Shown here piece after piece: positions 1 to 5,901 of a stretch of DNA of 10,725 nt (position 1 is the stretch's first letter; every line of letters begins with the position of its first letter). The position numbers and the translations under genes were made by a program. The notes beneath the pieces are model-generated. The model saw nothing but the letters and a program-made list of their open reading frames with translations. It searched no databases and was not told the DNA's origin. Origin of the DNA: Candidatus Peribacteria bacterium (GTDB lineage: Bacteria > Patescibacteriota > Gracilibacteria > Peribacterales > Peribacteraceae); NCBI GenBank assembly GCA_012515645.1, contig JAAYXY010000116.1, positions 1 to 10,725 of the forward strand, given 5' to 3'.

Positions 1-1
1 G

Positions 2-29
2 AAATCAGTCTTCAGATTTCAGCTTACAG
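2..29. repeat. Heptad array (TCAGNNN type) at the 3' end of the four-helix gene
   Basis: Four consecutive 7-base units end in CAG on the plus strand: AAATCAG, TCTTCAG, ATTTCAG, CTTACAG. They contain the stop codon and last codons of the four-helix gene. The array may continue beyond the left window edge. Confidence 0.6.
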
Positions 30-403
30 TAGAAGCTAAATAACATTCTACCTATTTCATCTATTTGTGCTTCCAGGAGTGTCGCATCTTTCTTTGATGC
101 ATATCCCAACTCGCATGCCAGTATCCTCTGTGTTTCAAGCTCTGCAAGAGATCCTTTTGCTATTAATAGAAAATTCAAAAATTCTTTTTCCGTTGTTCGC
201 TGACTTCCCTCAGCAATGTTCGACGGAACTGATACTGCCGCTCTGCGCATCTGGGATGTCAGGCCAAATTTTTCATCATCCGGGAATGATTTTGTGAATT
301 GATATATTGCTTTCGCCAACTTTACAGATTTTTGCCAGAATACTAATTTTTTATAATCCACACTCTTTCGCTTCGTTCTGATTTCTGACTTCTGATTGCT
401 CAT
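5..403 (-). CDS. S23/IVS-type four-helix bundle protein
   Basis: The 132-residue product has the hallmarks of the S23 (23S rRNA intervening-sequence) four-helix bundle family: an N-terminal LVFWQKSVKLAKAIY-type helix, the motif SQMRRAAVSVPSNIAEG at about residues 50-66, then FLNFLLIAKGSLAELETQ and a final helix. Length is normal for the family. Its biochemical role is not established; relatives sit in rRNA intervening sequences, and the Avd protein of diversity-generating retroelements has the same fold. The ATG overlaps the epimerase stop as ATGA, so translation may be coupled. The gene looks clearly more A+T-rich than its neighbours. Both its start and its stop lie in 7-base repeat arrays that point in opposite directions, which suggests it arrived as a cassette. 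Family assignment is firm; function is unknown. Confidence 0.9.
   Translation of the reverse strand: MSNQKSEIRTKRKSVDYKKLVFWQKSVKLAKAIYQFTKSFPDDEKFGLTSQMRRAAVSVPSNIAEGSQRTTEKEFLNFLLIAKGSLAELETQRILACELGYASKKDATLLEAQIDEIGRMLFSFYCKLKSED
375..402. repeat. Heptad array (TCAGAAN type, inverted) at the 5' end of the four-helix gene
   Basis: Four 7-base units occur on the plus strand: GTTCTGA, TTTCTGA, CTTCTGA and a degenerate TTGCTCA. Read on the minus strand they are TCAGAAN, the same core as the array at 2-29 but in opposite orientation. The array encodes the first residues of the four-helix protein and overlaps the end of the epimerase gene. Confidence 0.6.
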
Positions 404-1347
404 ATCTCATAATACCCCCTATACCACTCCACAAACCGCGGCACGCCCTCCTGAATCATGGTTTTGGGCTGGAAACCGAGCATGTTCTGCGCCTTGGAGA
501 TGTCCGCCGAAGTCGCGACCACATCGCCCGGCTGCATCGGGAGGAACTCTTTTTCCGCTTCTTTGCCGCAGGCCACCTCCACCATGCGCACGTACTCCAT
601 CAATTCCTCCTGCCTGCCGCAGCCAAGATTAAAGAGCTCGTACGGATAGTTCTTATCAATCGAAGCGATGATGCCTGCGACAATGTCGTCGACGTACGTG
701 AAGTCCCGCTGCATCTTCCCGTGGCCGAAAATCGGCAGTGATTTTCCGTGCAGGAGTGCATCTGCAAAGATGAAGAGTGCCATATCAGGACGTCCCCACG
801 GTCCGTATACGGTAAAAAACCGCAGCCCTGTAAGGTGGAGCCCGTATGTGCTGTGGTAGGTGTACGCCATCAGTTCATTATCTTTCTTCGTCATTCCGTA
901 GATGGATTCCTGCCTGTCCGTACGATGCTCCTCGCTGCTTGGCAGTTCCTTATTGTTCCCGTACACGGAACTGCTGCTTGCATAGACTACCCCCGGGATG
1001 CCCTGCAGGCGCGCCTCGTCGAAGATATGGAACGTGCCTTTGATATTCGTATCCACGTACTCTTGCGGGTGCTCAAAACCGTATCGCACCCCTGCCAAAG
1101 CGGCCAGATGGCAAACACGATCCACTCCTGCCATGTGCTTCTGCACGGTTGAACGATCCAAAATGTCGCCCCGCACCATCGTGAAATTCGGCAGGTGCTC
1201 CAGTTCAGCTGCACGCGCCTCTTTGAGCGCAGGGTCGTAATACGGAGAAAAATTATCCAGACCGATCACTTCGTCGCCCCGTTCACACAATGTTTTTGCA
1301 GTATGGAATCCGATGAATCCGGCAGCACCGGTAAGAAGGATTTTCAT
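400..1347 (-). CDS. NAD-dependent epimerase, probable UDP-glucuronate 4-epimerase
   Basis: This 315-residue extended short-chain dehydrogenase/reductase has the Rossmann motif GAAGFIG at residues 7-13, the catalytic serine region YASSSSVYG near 122-130 and the Tyr-x-x-x-Lys pair Y150/K154. The segment LTGLRFFTVYGPWGRPDMALF is characteristic of UDP-glucuronate 4-epimerases, which interconvert UDP-glucuronate and UDP-galacturonate through a 4-keto intermediate. The ATG is chosen because the Rossmann strand begins directly after it. No Shine-Dalgarno or close -10 is visible, so it is probably transcribed from the ugd promoter. The neighbour ugd makes its presumed substrate. Other UDP-sugar epimerases or decarboxylases of this superfamily are possible but less likely. 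The product probably feeds surface polysaccharide synthesis. Confidence 0.88.
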   Translation of the reverse strand: MKILLTGAAGFIGFHTAKTLCERGDEVIGLDNFSPYYDPALKEARAAELEHLPNFTMVRGDILDRSTVQKHMAGVDRVCHLAALAGVRYGFEHPQEYVDTNIKGTFHIFDEARLQGIPGVVYASSSSVYGNNKELPSSEEHRTDRQESIYGMTKKDNELMAYTYHSTYGLHLTGLRFFTVYGPWGRPDMALFIFADALLHGKSLPIFGHGKMQRDFTYVDDIVAGIIASIDKNYPYELFNLGCGRQEELMEYVRMVEVACGKEAEKEFLPMQPGDVVATSADISKAQNMLGFQPKTMIQEGVPRFVEWYRGYYEI

Positions 1348-1420
1348 GAGAATGCACGGGGAACTTCAGCAAATAGCTTTCAGCGTTTTTGCGAAGGAGT
1401 AAAGCATTCCGAAGAATATT

Positions 1421-1482
1421 TCCCAACCCCAATCCCACTCCCCACTCCCTATTCCCTAGTCCCTACTCCCTATCCCCACCCC
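1421..1482. repeat. G-rich heptad array on the minus strand, potential G-quadruplex
   Basis: About eight 7-base units make up this stretch, including CCACTCC twice, CTATTCC, CTAGTCC and CTACTCC on the plus strand. The minus strand therefore carries runs of three or four G separated by 4-base spacers such as GGGAGTA and GGGACTA. The array fills much of the gap between ugd and the epimerase and runs into ugd, encoding its last residues (GVGIGSRD) and its TAG stop. Confidence 0.75.
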
Positions 1483-2775
1483 ATAATACTCCAGCCCGGC
1501 CTTCTTCGCCTCGTCCGGATCATAAACGTTGCGCCCGTCAAAGAGCGCCGTTCCCCTCATCGCCGCTTTTATATCCTGCATGCCGATACCGCGGAACACA
1601 TCCCACTCCGTGAGGAGAATGAGGGCATCTGCGCCGCGCGCGGCCTCCAGCGGCGACGATGCGAACATGACTTCCTGTGGCAGAATCTCCCGGGCGTTAT
1701 CCATGGCGATGGGATCGTAGACCTGCACCTTATGATTTCCTTTGAGCAACATATGAATGAGATCCAGGCTCGGCGCCTCGCGCATATCGTCTGTCTTGGG
1801 CTTGAATGTAAGACCCCACACACCAACAGTAGATCCTTCCGGCAAAGCATTGAGGAGCTTTTGGAAGAAGTACATACGCTGAGATTGGTTAATATCATGC
1901 GTAGCATCAACGAGCGGCAGAGGAACATTGAAGTGCCGACTCATCGCGATCAGCGCTTTAACATCCTTGGGGAAACAGCTACCGCCGTACCCGATGCCGG
2001 CATGTAAAAACCGCGAACCGATGCGACCGTCTAGCCCCATACCATGGGCGACATCGCGGATATTGGCACCCGTGACGTCGCAAAAACGAGCAAGCATATT
2101 GACGAAAGAAATCTTGTTCGCCAAAAAGGCGTTACTGGCATATTTGACCAGCTCCGCGCTCTCGCGGCTCATGTGCACGAGTGGCTTGCCGGTACGCACG
2201 AGTGGCTGGTAAATGTCGTCCATGAGCTCCGTGGCCCAATCATCGCCATTGATGCCCACAATGATCCTATCGGGGTTCATGGTGTCTTTGATTGCCGATC
2301 CTTCACGCAGGAACTCGGGATTGGAAACCACAGGTACACGCAGCTGCGCGCCACGTTCCGCGAGAATCGCGGCAATGCGCTGCTCGCAATCCTGACCAGT
2401 ACCCACGGGCACCGTGGATTTGTTCACGAATACCAAATCATGATCCGCATGCCGCGCCACCGTTTCGGCGACAGTGAACACTGCACGAAGGTCAGCGGTG
2501 TAATCCTCGTTGGGAGGCGTGGCCACGGCAGAAAACACCACGGACGTTTTGGGCAACACCTCGGTGATATCCGTAGTGAAAGAGAGGAGCCCGCTGGCAA
2601 TCGTGCGCCGGAGAACTTCTTCCAGACCCGGCTCATAGATGGTCGGCGTGCCGGACTGAAGCGTGCGCACTTTGCGTTCGTCGATATCCACTCCTGCAAC
2701 GGTGTGCCCCAACTCAGCGAAGCACACGGCGCTCACCAAACCGACGTATCCGGTTCCGACAACAGTAAGGTGCAT
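1456..2775 (-). CDS. ugd: UDP-glucose 6-dehydrogenase
   Basis: Oxidises UDP-glucose to UDP-glucuronate with two NAD+, a cytosolic entry step to acidic surface sugars. The 439-residue protein has every landmark of the family: the NAD-binding motif GTGYVGL at 7-13, STVPVGT at 120-126, NPEFLREG at 152-159, the conserved lysine in ELVKYASNAFLA (K211), the catalytic-cysteine motif GYGGSCFPKD (C267), and WGLTFKPKTDDMREAPS and DGRN in the C-terminal domain. The ATG lies 8 bases after a TACACT -10 element. The tail after EYYG, GVGIGSRD, is encoded by the G-rich heptad repeat and is probably a replaced or extended C terminus. The UDP-glucuronate epimerase follows 108 bases downstream, probably in one transcript. 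Confidence 0.96.
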   Translation of the reverse strand: MHLTVVGTGYVGLVSAVCFAELGHTVAGVDIDERKVRTLQSGTPTIYEPGLEEVLRRTIASGLLSFTTDITEVLPKTSVVFSAVATPPNEDYTADLRAVFTVAETVARHADHDLVFVNKSTVPVGTGQDCEQRIAAILAERGAQLRVPVVSNPEFLREGSAIKDTMNPDRIIVGINGDDWATELMDDIYQPLVRTGKPLVHMSRESAELVKYASNAFLANKISFVNMLARFCDVTGANIRDVAHGMGLDGRIGSRFLHAGIGYGGSCFPKDVKALIAMSRHFNVPLPLVDATHDINQSQRMYFFQKLLNALPEGSTVGVWGLTFKPKTDDMREAPSLDLIHMLLKGNHKVQVYDPIAMDNAREILPQEVMFASSPLEAARGADALILLTEWDVFRGIGMQDIKAAMRGTALFDGRNVYDPDEAKKAGLEYYGVGIGSRD

Positions 2776-2783
2776 GGGAAAGA

Positions 2784-2812
2784 AGTGTAGCCACCGGCGT
2801 TCTCTTTGTCAT
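2784..2812 (-). promoter_or_regulatory. Predicted ugd promoter
   Basis: On the minus strand ATGACA (2807-2812, 5 of 6 to the sigma-70 -35 consensus) is followed by a 17-base spacer and TACACT (2784-2789). The ATG of ugd follows after 8 bases, so the RNA should be leaderless or nearly so. Confidence 0.5.
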
Positions 2813-2815
2813 TAG

Positions 2816-2834
2816 TACAAATGGAGCTTTTGTA
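2816..2834. promoter_or_regulatory. Inverted repeat TACAAA-N7-TTTGTA upstream of ugd
   Basis: A perfect 6-base inverted repeat lies just upstream of the predicted ugd -35 element in a divergent intergenic region. It could be an operator or a chance hairpin. It is too short for a confident call. Confidence 0.2.
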
Positions 2835-2845
2835 TGAGGTCAAAG

Positions 2846-2887
2846 ACGTAAAGTTTGAGCTGTAAGCTTGGAGTCGTAAACTTTGAG
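2846..2887. repeat. Three tandem 14-base units (paired heptads)
   Basis: ACGTAAAGTTTGAG, CTGTAAGCTTGGAG and TCGTAAACTTTGAG follow each other without a gap. Each is two 7-base halves, NNGTAAN and NTTNGAG. A related heptad run lies at the start of the adenosine kinase gene. Confidence 0.65.
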
Positions 2888-2932
2888 TAGAGATGAGTTG
2901 AATGTTGTATTCTTTCCACTCAAAGCCCTCTA

Positions 2933-2953
2933 CTTATAACGCATGACTCGTAA
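2933..2953. repeat. Short heptad run spanning the adenosine kinase start codon
   Basis: CTTATAA, CGCATGA and CTCGTAA are three 7-base units with a shared C.....A pattern. The middle unit contains the ATG at 2943. CTCGTAAC resembles the TCGTAAAC of the array at 2846-2887. With three degenerate units this is suggestive only. Confidence 0.35.
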
Positions 2954-3899
2954 CATTCTCGTCACCGGCTCCATTGCATACGATGTATTACTGCACTGCG
3001 AAGCATCATTCGCACGCGGATTGGCAGCGCAGGATGTCCAAAAACTCTCCTTGGCATTTTTGGCACAGCACTACGCCCGCCACCATGGCGGCACCGGCGC
3101 CAATATCGCCTGGAACCTGCGCCTGTTGGGCGCAGATGCACTGCTCGTCGCAACAGCAGGCTTAGACGGTGGACCGTACGCGGAGCTCCTGCGCGAACGC
3201 GGCGTGGACACGGCGTTCCTGGAACAGCATTCCGATGCCGTCACGGCAACCGCGATCATCGCAACAGACGATGCTGAACGGCAAATCACGTTCTTCCATC
3301 CCGGAGCGGATGCGCTGGGCACATGGCCGCAAGAAGCGCTGCAGCAGCAATAGGTCGCCTATGCAATTGTAAGCCCACGCGACGTGCACATGATGCAGAC
3401 GGCAATGGCGTGGTGTAAGGAAAACGGCATACCCTACGCGTTCGATCCGGGACAGCAGCTGCTCGCGTTCGGCGACGATGACCTGCGCCGCGCAATCCGT
3501 AATTGCAGCGCGCTCATCGTGAACGATTACGAATGGGGGCTGCTGGCAACCAGGCTCAAATACGGCGAAGATGACATTCTGAAAACAGGAGCGCAGCTGA
3601 TCATCACACGGGGAAGCGACGGCGCTTCTCTGTACGTCGCAGGACAACAGTTGGATATCCCCGCGTGCACACCGGAACGCGTCGTCAATCCTACCGGAGC
3701 CGGAGACGCCTTCCGCGCAGGCTGGCTGGCAGGCATGGCGGCAGGATGGCAACCGGCTGATTGCATGCGCCTGGGTGCAGCAATGGGATCGTACGCCGTG
3801 GAAGCGGAAGGAACACTTATAGACACACTGGACACACAACACGTCTGGCACCGGGCAGAAGAGGCGTACGGCGCACCGCTGCCCGTATGGGAAACCTAG
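2943..3899 (+). pseudogene. adoK: Adenosine kinase (PfkB/ribokinase family) interrupted by an in-frame TAG
   Basis: Conceptual product of 318 codons, close to the length of Mycobacterium tuberculosis adenosine kinase, which it resembles throughout: ILVTGSIAYD at the start, KLSLAFL near 34-40, HHGGTGANIAWNL at 47-59 (first PfkB motif), FDPGQQL, VNDYEWGLL, and NPTGAGDAFRAG with the catalytic aspartate near residue 255. The reading frame is continuous except for TAG at codon 137 (3351-3353), between LQQQ and VAYAIVSP, just before a core strand. There is no frameshift. The gene ends with its own TAG at 3897-3899, so TAG is a normal stop here. It is therefore a recent nonsense mutation, a sequence error, or a gene expressed by readthrough. 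Reinitiation at GTG 3384 would give only the C-terminal part. sahH follows 42 bases later, supporting a role in adenosine removal. Confidence 0.82.
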
Positions 3900-3929
3900 A
3901 AGTTGCGTGCGTTGCACCGCAGACTGCGC

Positions 3930-3935
3930 TATGTT
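3930..3935 (+). promoter_or_regulatory. Predicted -10 element of sahH
   Basis: TATGTT lies 6 bases before the ATG at 3942, the spacing seen at other genes in this window. No convincing -35 is visible, and the gene may also be read from upstream. Confidence 0.35.
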
Positions 3936-3941
3936 TCCCGC

Positions 3942-5192
3942 ATGTCATACGTCAAAGACCCCACCCTGGCTGAACAGGGACGCATGAATCTGGAAATCGC
4001 GGAGCGCCGCATGGGCGCGCTGCTCAAGGTGCGTGAGCGTTTTGCCAGCGAACGGCCGTTTGCGGACATAACCATAGGCATGGCGCTGCACGTAACGAAA
4101 GAAACTGGCGTGCTGGTGCGCACATTGCAGGCGGGAGGCGCCAGAGTGGCGATTACGGGGTGTAATCCCCTAAGCACGCAGGACGACATCGCTGCAGCGC
4201 TGGCGGAAGAAGATGTGCTGGTGTGGGCGTACAAAGGCGAAACCAAAGAAGATTACTACAAGTTCCTCAGCGCCGTGATCGAAACGGAGCCGCAGATCAC
4301 CATTGATGACGGCTGCGATTTGGTAACAGAAATCCACACCAAGCACCCGCACCTGCTGCCGCAGATGATCGGCGGATGCGAGGAGACCACCACGGGCATC
4401 ATCCGCCTGCAGGCAATGCAGAAGGAAGGAGTACTCAAAACGCCGATGATCGCCGTGAACGATAACAAGACCAAACACCTCATGGATAATTACTACGGTA
4501 CCGGTCAGTCCACCTTCGACGGTATCCTGCGTTCCACCAATCTGCTCATCGCCGGCAAAACGGTGGTAGTGGTGGGGTACGGCAGCTGCGGCAAGGGCGT
4601 TGCCATGCGCGCGCGGGGACTGGGAGCGCAGGTAGTCGTGGCGGAAGTGGATGCGTTTGCGGCACTGCAGGCGGCAATGGACGGACACCGCGTGCTACCC
4701 ATGGCAGCGGCGGCACCACTGGGCGACCTATTCATCACGGTAACGGGCAACCTGCACGTTATCCGCATGGAACATATAGAAAAGATGAAGGACGGCGTCG
4801 TCCTGGCAAATTCTGGACACTTCGATAATGAGATAGATGTAGCACAACTGGAAAAGTCAGCCAGCCGTAAGCGGCGCGTGCGGCACTATCTGGATGAGTA
4901 CATGCTTAAAAGCGGCAAGATCGTGTACCTGGCGGGAGAAGGTAGACTGGTAAACCTGGCCTCCGCGGAAGGGCACCCCAGCGAAGTAATGAGCCTCTCC
5001 TTCTGCGGGCAGGCAATGGCATGCGAATACCTGGTGCAACACAGAGGATCGCTGCCAGCAGAAGTTATTACACTGCCGCCGGAGATAGATGACGGCATAG
5101 CGGCACTACAGCTGGAAGCCATGGAGCTTGCCATAGATGAACTGACAGAGGAGCAAAAACGCTATTTGGCCAGCTGGCAGGAGGGTACGTAA
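3942..5192 (+). CDS. ahcY: S-adenosylhomocysteine hydrolase (adenosylhomocysteinase)
   Basis: Reversibly hydrolyses S-adenosylhomocysteine to adenosine and homocysteine with tightly bound NAD+, relieving product inhibition of methyltransferases. Visible landmarks in the 416-residue protein: MALHVTKETGVLV near 47-59, GCNPLSTQD at 73-81, IDDGCDL at 121-127, GGCEETTTG at 144-152, NDNKTKHLMDNYYGTGQS with substrate- and cofactor-binding residues at 173-190, the Rossmann motif GYGSCGKG at 212-219, and LVNLASAEGHPSEVMSLSFCGQ near the C terminus. It lacks the Lys...Tyr-Arg-Tyr tail of eukaryotic and proteobacterial enzymes, as archaeal and Thermotoga forms do. The ATG at 3942 is preferred over an upstream TTG because MSYVKDPTLAEQG matches family N termini. 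The broken adenosine kinase upstream acts on its product. Confidence 0.96.
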   Translation: MSYVKDPTLAEQGRMNLEIAERRMGALLKVRERFASERPFADITIGMALHVTKETGVLVRTLQAGGARVAITGCNPLSTQDDIAAALAEEDVLVWAYKGETKEDYYKFLSAVIETEPQITIDDGCDLVTEIHTKHPHLLPQMIGGCEETTTGIIRLQAMQKEGVLKTPMIAVNDNKTKHLMDNYYGTGQSTFDGILRSTNLLIAGKTVVVVGYGSCGKGVAMRARGLGAQVVVAEVDAFAALQAAMDGHRVLPMAAAAPLGDLFITVTGNLHVIRMEHIEKMKDGVVLANSGHFDNEIDVAQLEKSASRKRRVRHYLDEYMLKSGKIVYLAGEGRLVNLASAEGHPSEVMSLSFCGQAMACEYLVQHRGSLPAEVITLPPEIDDGIAALQLEAMELAIDELTEEQKRYLASWQEGT

Positions 5193-5226
5193 AAAAAACC
5201 GCCCAGCTCACGATGGAGCTGGACGG
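5191..5226 (-). terminator. Rho-independent terminator, minus strand
   Basis: On the minus strand CCG-t-CCAGCTC, loop catcgt, GAGCTGG-g-CGG is followed directly by eight T. This gives ten base pairs with one 1x1 mismatch. It abuts the sahH stop codon but has its U tract only on the minus strand, so it ends a transcript coming from the RNA gene region, not sahH. Confidence 0.85.
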
Positions 5227-5529
5227 AACTCTCTGTTGTGTGACCCTGTGTGTTAGCACAGAATCGGGCATTTTTTGCCCCGGCGACCAACGCGGTCTCG
5301 CGGGCTCCTGTAACGGAGCCTCTTACGGGCTTTGCCACCCGCCTGAGACTGTTTCGGCCTGCGATCGCCGTGGGATCCGTTGCCCTTGCACATAACTTGC
5401 TCCTTCGAAAAGAGGGGGAACGCCATCTCTGTGCAGGGGCACCATGCCCCTACATCAACAGAGAAAGGCAGACCACAGCATGCATAACCTCCCTTTCGCT
5501 GTCGGGAACGGAATACAGAAAGAACGACA
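5191..5529 (-). ncRNA. Unidentified structured RNA candidate, about 340 nt
   Basis: No credible ORF fills this stretch, yet it is bounded by a good minus-strand promoter and a strong minus-strand terminator. Long-range complementarity supports a folded RNA. The ends pair (ACAGAAAG at 5515-5522 with CTCTCTGT at 5229-5236, one G-U). An internal domain is closed by 5278-5286 with 5365-5374 (nine pairs, one bulge). Nested in it are 5295-5304 with 5338-5349, and the GGCTCC/GGAGCC hairpin at 5303-5320. A side domain pairs 5426-5432 with 5458-5464 around a 7-pair hairpin at 5435-5451. A further hairpin lies at 5246-5261. I find no tmRNA tRNA-like end, no RNase P GAGGAAAGUC core and no SRP GGAAGG-AGCAGC motif, and the size does not suit 6S. 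The 5' end is inferred from the promoter. No function is claimed. Confidence 0.6.
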
Positions 5530-5535
5530 CCTCAT

Positions 5536-5563
5536 ATTCTAGCAGGTGTTTACAACTATGCAA
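5536..5563 (-). promoter_or_regulatory. Extended -10 promoter of the structured RNA
   Basis: On the minus strand TTGCAT (5558-5563), a 16-base spacer and TAGAAT (5536-5541, 5 of 6 to consensus) preceded by TGC, an extended -10. Initiation is expected near 5529. Unlike the protein-gene promoters here, no start codon follows closely. Confidence 0.6.
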
Positions 5564-5651
5564 TAATATTTTGTAATGTTAAAAATGGAGAGTGAAGCAT
5601 ATAAGCCTCCTCCCCCTTCATAAAACGATCAAAACATGAACGAGGAAAGAG

Positions 5652-5681
5652 GGCAGCGCCACGTCAGCTTAAGCTGACGTG
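5652..5681. repeat. 30-base repeat with perfect palindrome, copy 1
   Basis: GGCAGCGCC followed by a 22-base perfect palindrome centred between 5670 and 5671 (core ACGTCAGCTTAAGCTGACGT). It is identical over 30 bases to the copy at 5738-5767, in the same orientation. Confidence 0.9.
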
Positions 5682-5690
5682 ACAGAACCA

Positions 5691-5719
5691 CGATACCGTC
5701 AACTGAAGTTAACGTATCG
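5691..5719. repeat. Imperfect inverted repeat between the two palindromes
   Basis: CGATACcGTcAACT, loop ga, then AGTTaACGTATCG: about 12 pairs with one bulge and one mismatch. It forms the middle of three consecutive hairpins. Confidence 0.75.
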
Positions 5720-5737
5720 GGTCAGCTTTATGTGATT

Positions 5738-5770
5738 GGCAGCGCCACGTCAGCTTAAGCTGACGTGGCG
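5738..5770. repeat. 30-base repeat, copy 2, with palindrome running into the tRNA-Ser 3' end
   Basis: Same 30 bases as copy 1 (5738-5767). Here the perfect palindrome extends to 28 bases (5743-5770). It covers the CCA, the discriminator base and the last acceptor-stem base of tRNA-Ser, so the repeat boundary falls inside the encoded CCA. Confidence 0.9.
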
Positions 5771-5855
5771 GAGGGACAGGGATTCGAACCCTGGAACCTC
5801 TTGCGAGGTTACACGCTCTCCAAGCGTGCGCCATAGACCACTCGGCCATCCCTCC
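5766..5855 (-). tRNA. tRNA-Ser (anticodon GGA), CCA encoded
   Basis: The minus strand gives a class II tRNA: acceptor stem GGAGGGA/TCCCTCC, D arm with GGCCGAGTGGTC, anticodon stem CACGC/GCGTG around the loop TTGGAGA (anticodon GGA, reading UCC and UCU), a long variable arm AACCTC-gcaa-GAGGTT typical of serine tRNAs, and T arm CAGGG-TTCGAAT-CCCTG. The discriminator is G and the CCA is in the DNA. It lies 42 bases after the glycosyltransferase stop, with its own predicted promoter. Confidence 0.97.
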
Positions 5856-5872
5856 AATAGAAACATGCGCAA

Positions 5873-5901
5873 CAAATACGCGTGCGGGAGTCTACTGTCA
5901 C
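5873..5901 (-). promoter_or_regulatory. Predicted tRNA-Ser promoter
   Basis: On the minus strand GTGACA (5896-5901, 5 of 6 to -35 consensus), 17-base spacer, TATTTG (5873-5878). The tRNA begins 17 bases after the -10. The -35 overlaps the stop codon of the glycosyltransferase. Confidence 0.4.

Noticed and set aside
1195..2790. Long plus-strand frames (1195-2007 and 2044-2790) opposite the epimerase and ugd
   Set aside because: They are antisense shadows of two strongly conserved genes; the translations are low-complexity and resemble no protein family.
3351..3353. Alternative genetic code reading TAG as an amino acid
   Set aside because: ugd and the kinase itself end at TAG in the expected places, and no other conserved gene here contains an in-frame TAG. 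UGA also serves as a normal stop (epimerase, four-helix gene, glycosyltransferase, membrane protein).
3162..3917. 251-residue minus-strand frame opposite the adenosine kinase
   Set aside because: The plus-strand frame carries all adenosine kinase motifs; this is a shadow made possible by codon use.
5191..5529. tmRNA or RNase P RNA
   Set aside because: No tRNA-like T arm or tag frame ending in a plausible degradation tag, and no GAGGAAAGUC or ACAGAA-GGCUUA core, on the minus strand. A plus-strand ACAGAATCGGGC near 5258 lacks the matching 5' core.
5250..5576. 108-residue plus-strand frame in the RNA region, starting at TTG
   Set aside because: No recognisable protein features. It lies antisense to the terminator-bounded structured stretch and its start has no support.
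5652..5767. CRISPR array
   Set aside because: Only two repeat copies, each a full palindrome, with a spacer that is itself a hairpin; no cas genes are nearby.
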